Source: Neomesorhizobium sp963726065 (lineage in GTDB: Bacteria > Pseudomonadota > Alphaproteobacteria > Rhizobiales > Rhizobiaceae). From it: DNA of 64,000 nucleotides. Shown piece after piece: positions 63,398-64,000 of the stretch; position 1 is the first letter of the stretch; each line of letters begins with the position of its first letter. Below the pieces are notes generated by a model that worked only from the letters and a program-made list of their open reading frames with translations, did no database searches and had not been told where the DNA came from. Made by a program: the position numbers and the translations under genes. The stretch spans positions 124,001 through 188,000 of the forward strand of contig CAVSAU010000009.1 in the NCBI GenBank assembly GCA_963726065.1. Reading direction: 5' to 3'.

Positions 63398-64000
63398 ATG
63401 ATGCGTCAATACGAGCTTGTCGAGCGCGTTCAGCGCTACAAGCCCGACGTCAACGAGGCGCTGCTCAACAAGGCCTATGTTTATGCCATGCAGAAGCATG
63501 GCCATCAGAAGCGTGCATCGGGCGATCCCTATTTTTCGCATCCGCTCGAAGTCGCGGCGATTCTCACCGACATGCACATGGACGAGGCGACGATCGCGGT
63601 CGCGCTCCTGCACGACACGATCGAGGACACCACGGCGACCCGGGCCGAGATCGACGAACTGTTCGGCGCCGATATCGGCAAGCTTGGTCGAGGGCCTGAC
63701 CAAGCTCAAGAAGCTCGATCTCGTCTCCAAGAAGGCCGAGCAGGCGGAAAACCTGCGCAAGCTGCTGCTGGCGATTTCCGAGGATGTGCGCGTGCTCCTG
63801 GTCAAGCTCGCCGACCGGCTGCACAACATGCGCACGCTCGACCACGTGCCGCGAAACCAAGCGGCTGCGCATCGCCGAAGAGACGATGGAGATCTATGCG
63901 CCGCTGGCCGGCCGCATGGGCATGCAGGGCATGCGCGAGGAACTGGAAGAGCTCGCCTTCCGCTACATCAATCCGGAAGCCTACCGCACCGTCACAGCAC
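63398..64000 (+). CDS. rsh: bifunctional (p)ppGpp synthetase/hydrolase, 5' part (frameshifted, runs off the window)
   Basis: This is the start of the single RelA/SpoT homologue of rhizobia. It opens MMRQYELVERVQRYKPDV and the HD hydrolase domain is visible: HGHQKRASGDPYFSHPLEVA with the metal-binding His, VALLHDTIEDTTATRAEIDELFG with the HD and ED pairs, and LVKLADRLHNMRTLDHVP. It then enters the linker (RIAEETMEIYAPLAGRMGMQ). The synthetase domain lies beyond the window. The frame slips near 63684 and 63853. Both are near places where the family sequence is very conserved, so sequence error is likely. The gene controls the stringent response. Confidence 0.95.
   Translation, partial: MMRQYELVERVQRYKPDVNEALLNKAYVYAMQKHGHQKRASGDPYFSHPLEVAAILTDMHMDEATIAVALLHDTIEDTTATRAEIDELFGADIGKLGRGPDQAQEARSRLQEGRAGGKPAQAAAGDFRGCARAPGQARRPAAQHAHARPRAAKPSGCASPKRRWRSMRRWPAAWACRACARNWKSSPSATSIRKPTAPSQH

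Noticed and set aside
3322..63900. Extra bases appearing always to fall exactly between codons, as if frame-aware
   Set aside because: When one reads in frame and then skips a base, the skip always looks as if it falls at a codon boundary, and wobble degeneracy hides the true position (for example CCC-G could be CCG with an extra C). Without reference sequences the phase cannot be known.
1..64000. CRISPR arrays, prophage, insertion sequences or integrases
   Set aside because: I saw no regularly spaced direct repeats, phage structural genes, transposase motifs or attachment-site duplications, including around tRNA-Ser.

Overview
The window is chromosomal DNA from a GC-rich alphaproteobacterium of the order Hyphomicrobiales (Rhizobiales), most likely Mesorhizobium or a close relative in the Phyllobacteriaceae. 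Evidence: the order feuN-feuP-feuQ ... ccmI-ccmE-ccmF-ccmH ... degP - response regulator - histidine kinase - glnE - pleC matches the rhizobial cycHJKL/degP neighbourhood, and dapA-smpB-NYN protein-rpoZ-rsh is a standard alphaproteobacterial core order. I see no IS element, prophage or CRISPR array.

Layout. (1) 1-7.4 kb: FeuNPQ signalling, a small lipoprotein, and the cytochrome c maturation operon ccmIEFH. (2) 7.4-16.3 kb: a class III adenylate/guanylate cyclase, periplasmic protease DegP, a second OmpR/EnvZ-type pair, glnE and an EF-hand protein. (3) 16.3-23.5 kb, minus strand: the PleC cell-cycle kinase, a two-gene ABC exporter, and aminopeptidase N. (4) 23.6-29.2 kb: a form II CoxL-like molybdenum hydroxylase, an EamA transporter, and an SbmA/BacA-like ABC transporter. 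(5) 29.2-43.7 kb: an accessory mixture with an XRE regulator, a thioesterase, a family 4 uracil-DNA glycosylase, ETF-ubiquinone oxidoreductase, two DUF922 putative metalloproteases, an EEP phosphatase, a fluoroacetate-dehalogenase-like hydrolase, AMP nucleosidase, a GST and a LivK-type binding protein. (6) 43.8-51.2 kb, minus strand: a leucine/isovalerate degradation cluster (TetR, isovaleryl-CoA dehydrogenase, methylcrotonyl-CoA carboxylase beta and alpha, a glyoxalase-fold protein) interrupted by a vapBC toxin-antitoxin pair. (7) 51.3-58 kb: a MarR-GNAT fusion behind a perfect 24-bp inverted repeat, a HisC-like aminotransferase, tRNA-Ser(GCU), a collapsed porin gene, an alpha/beta hydrolase and a lytic transglycosylase. 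(8) 58-64 kb: dapA, smpB, a family 5 uracil-DNA glycosylase with an NYN protein, an ECF42-type sigma factor with its DGPF partner and a matching promoter, rpoZ, and the 5' part of rsh.

How the genes work together. ETF-QO, isovaleryl-CoA dehydrogenase, methylcrotonyl-CoA carboxylase and the LivK-type protein form a plausible branched-chain amino acid uptake and oxidation theme, with electrons passing to ubiquinone. FeuNPQ, DegP and the second two-component pair are envelope-stress functions.

Quality warning. Many genes, including essential ones (ccmF, dapA, rsh), are broken by single-base frameshifts, mostly +1 insertions, while the protein sequence stays well conserved across the frames. The shifts are clustered: about 30 lie in the coxL-like gene alone, whereas 3-kb glnE has none. 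I read this as uneven sequence accuracy and not as decay, and I annotate such genes as single CDSs with reconstructed products. Coordinates for them span the whole gene.
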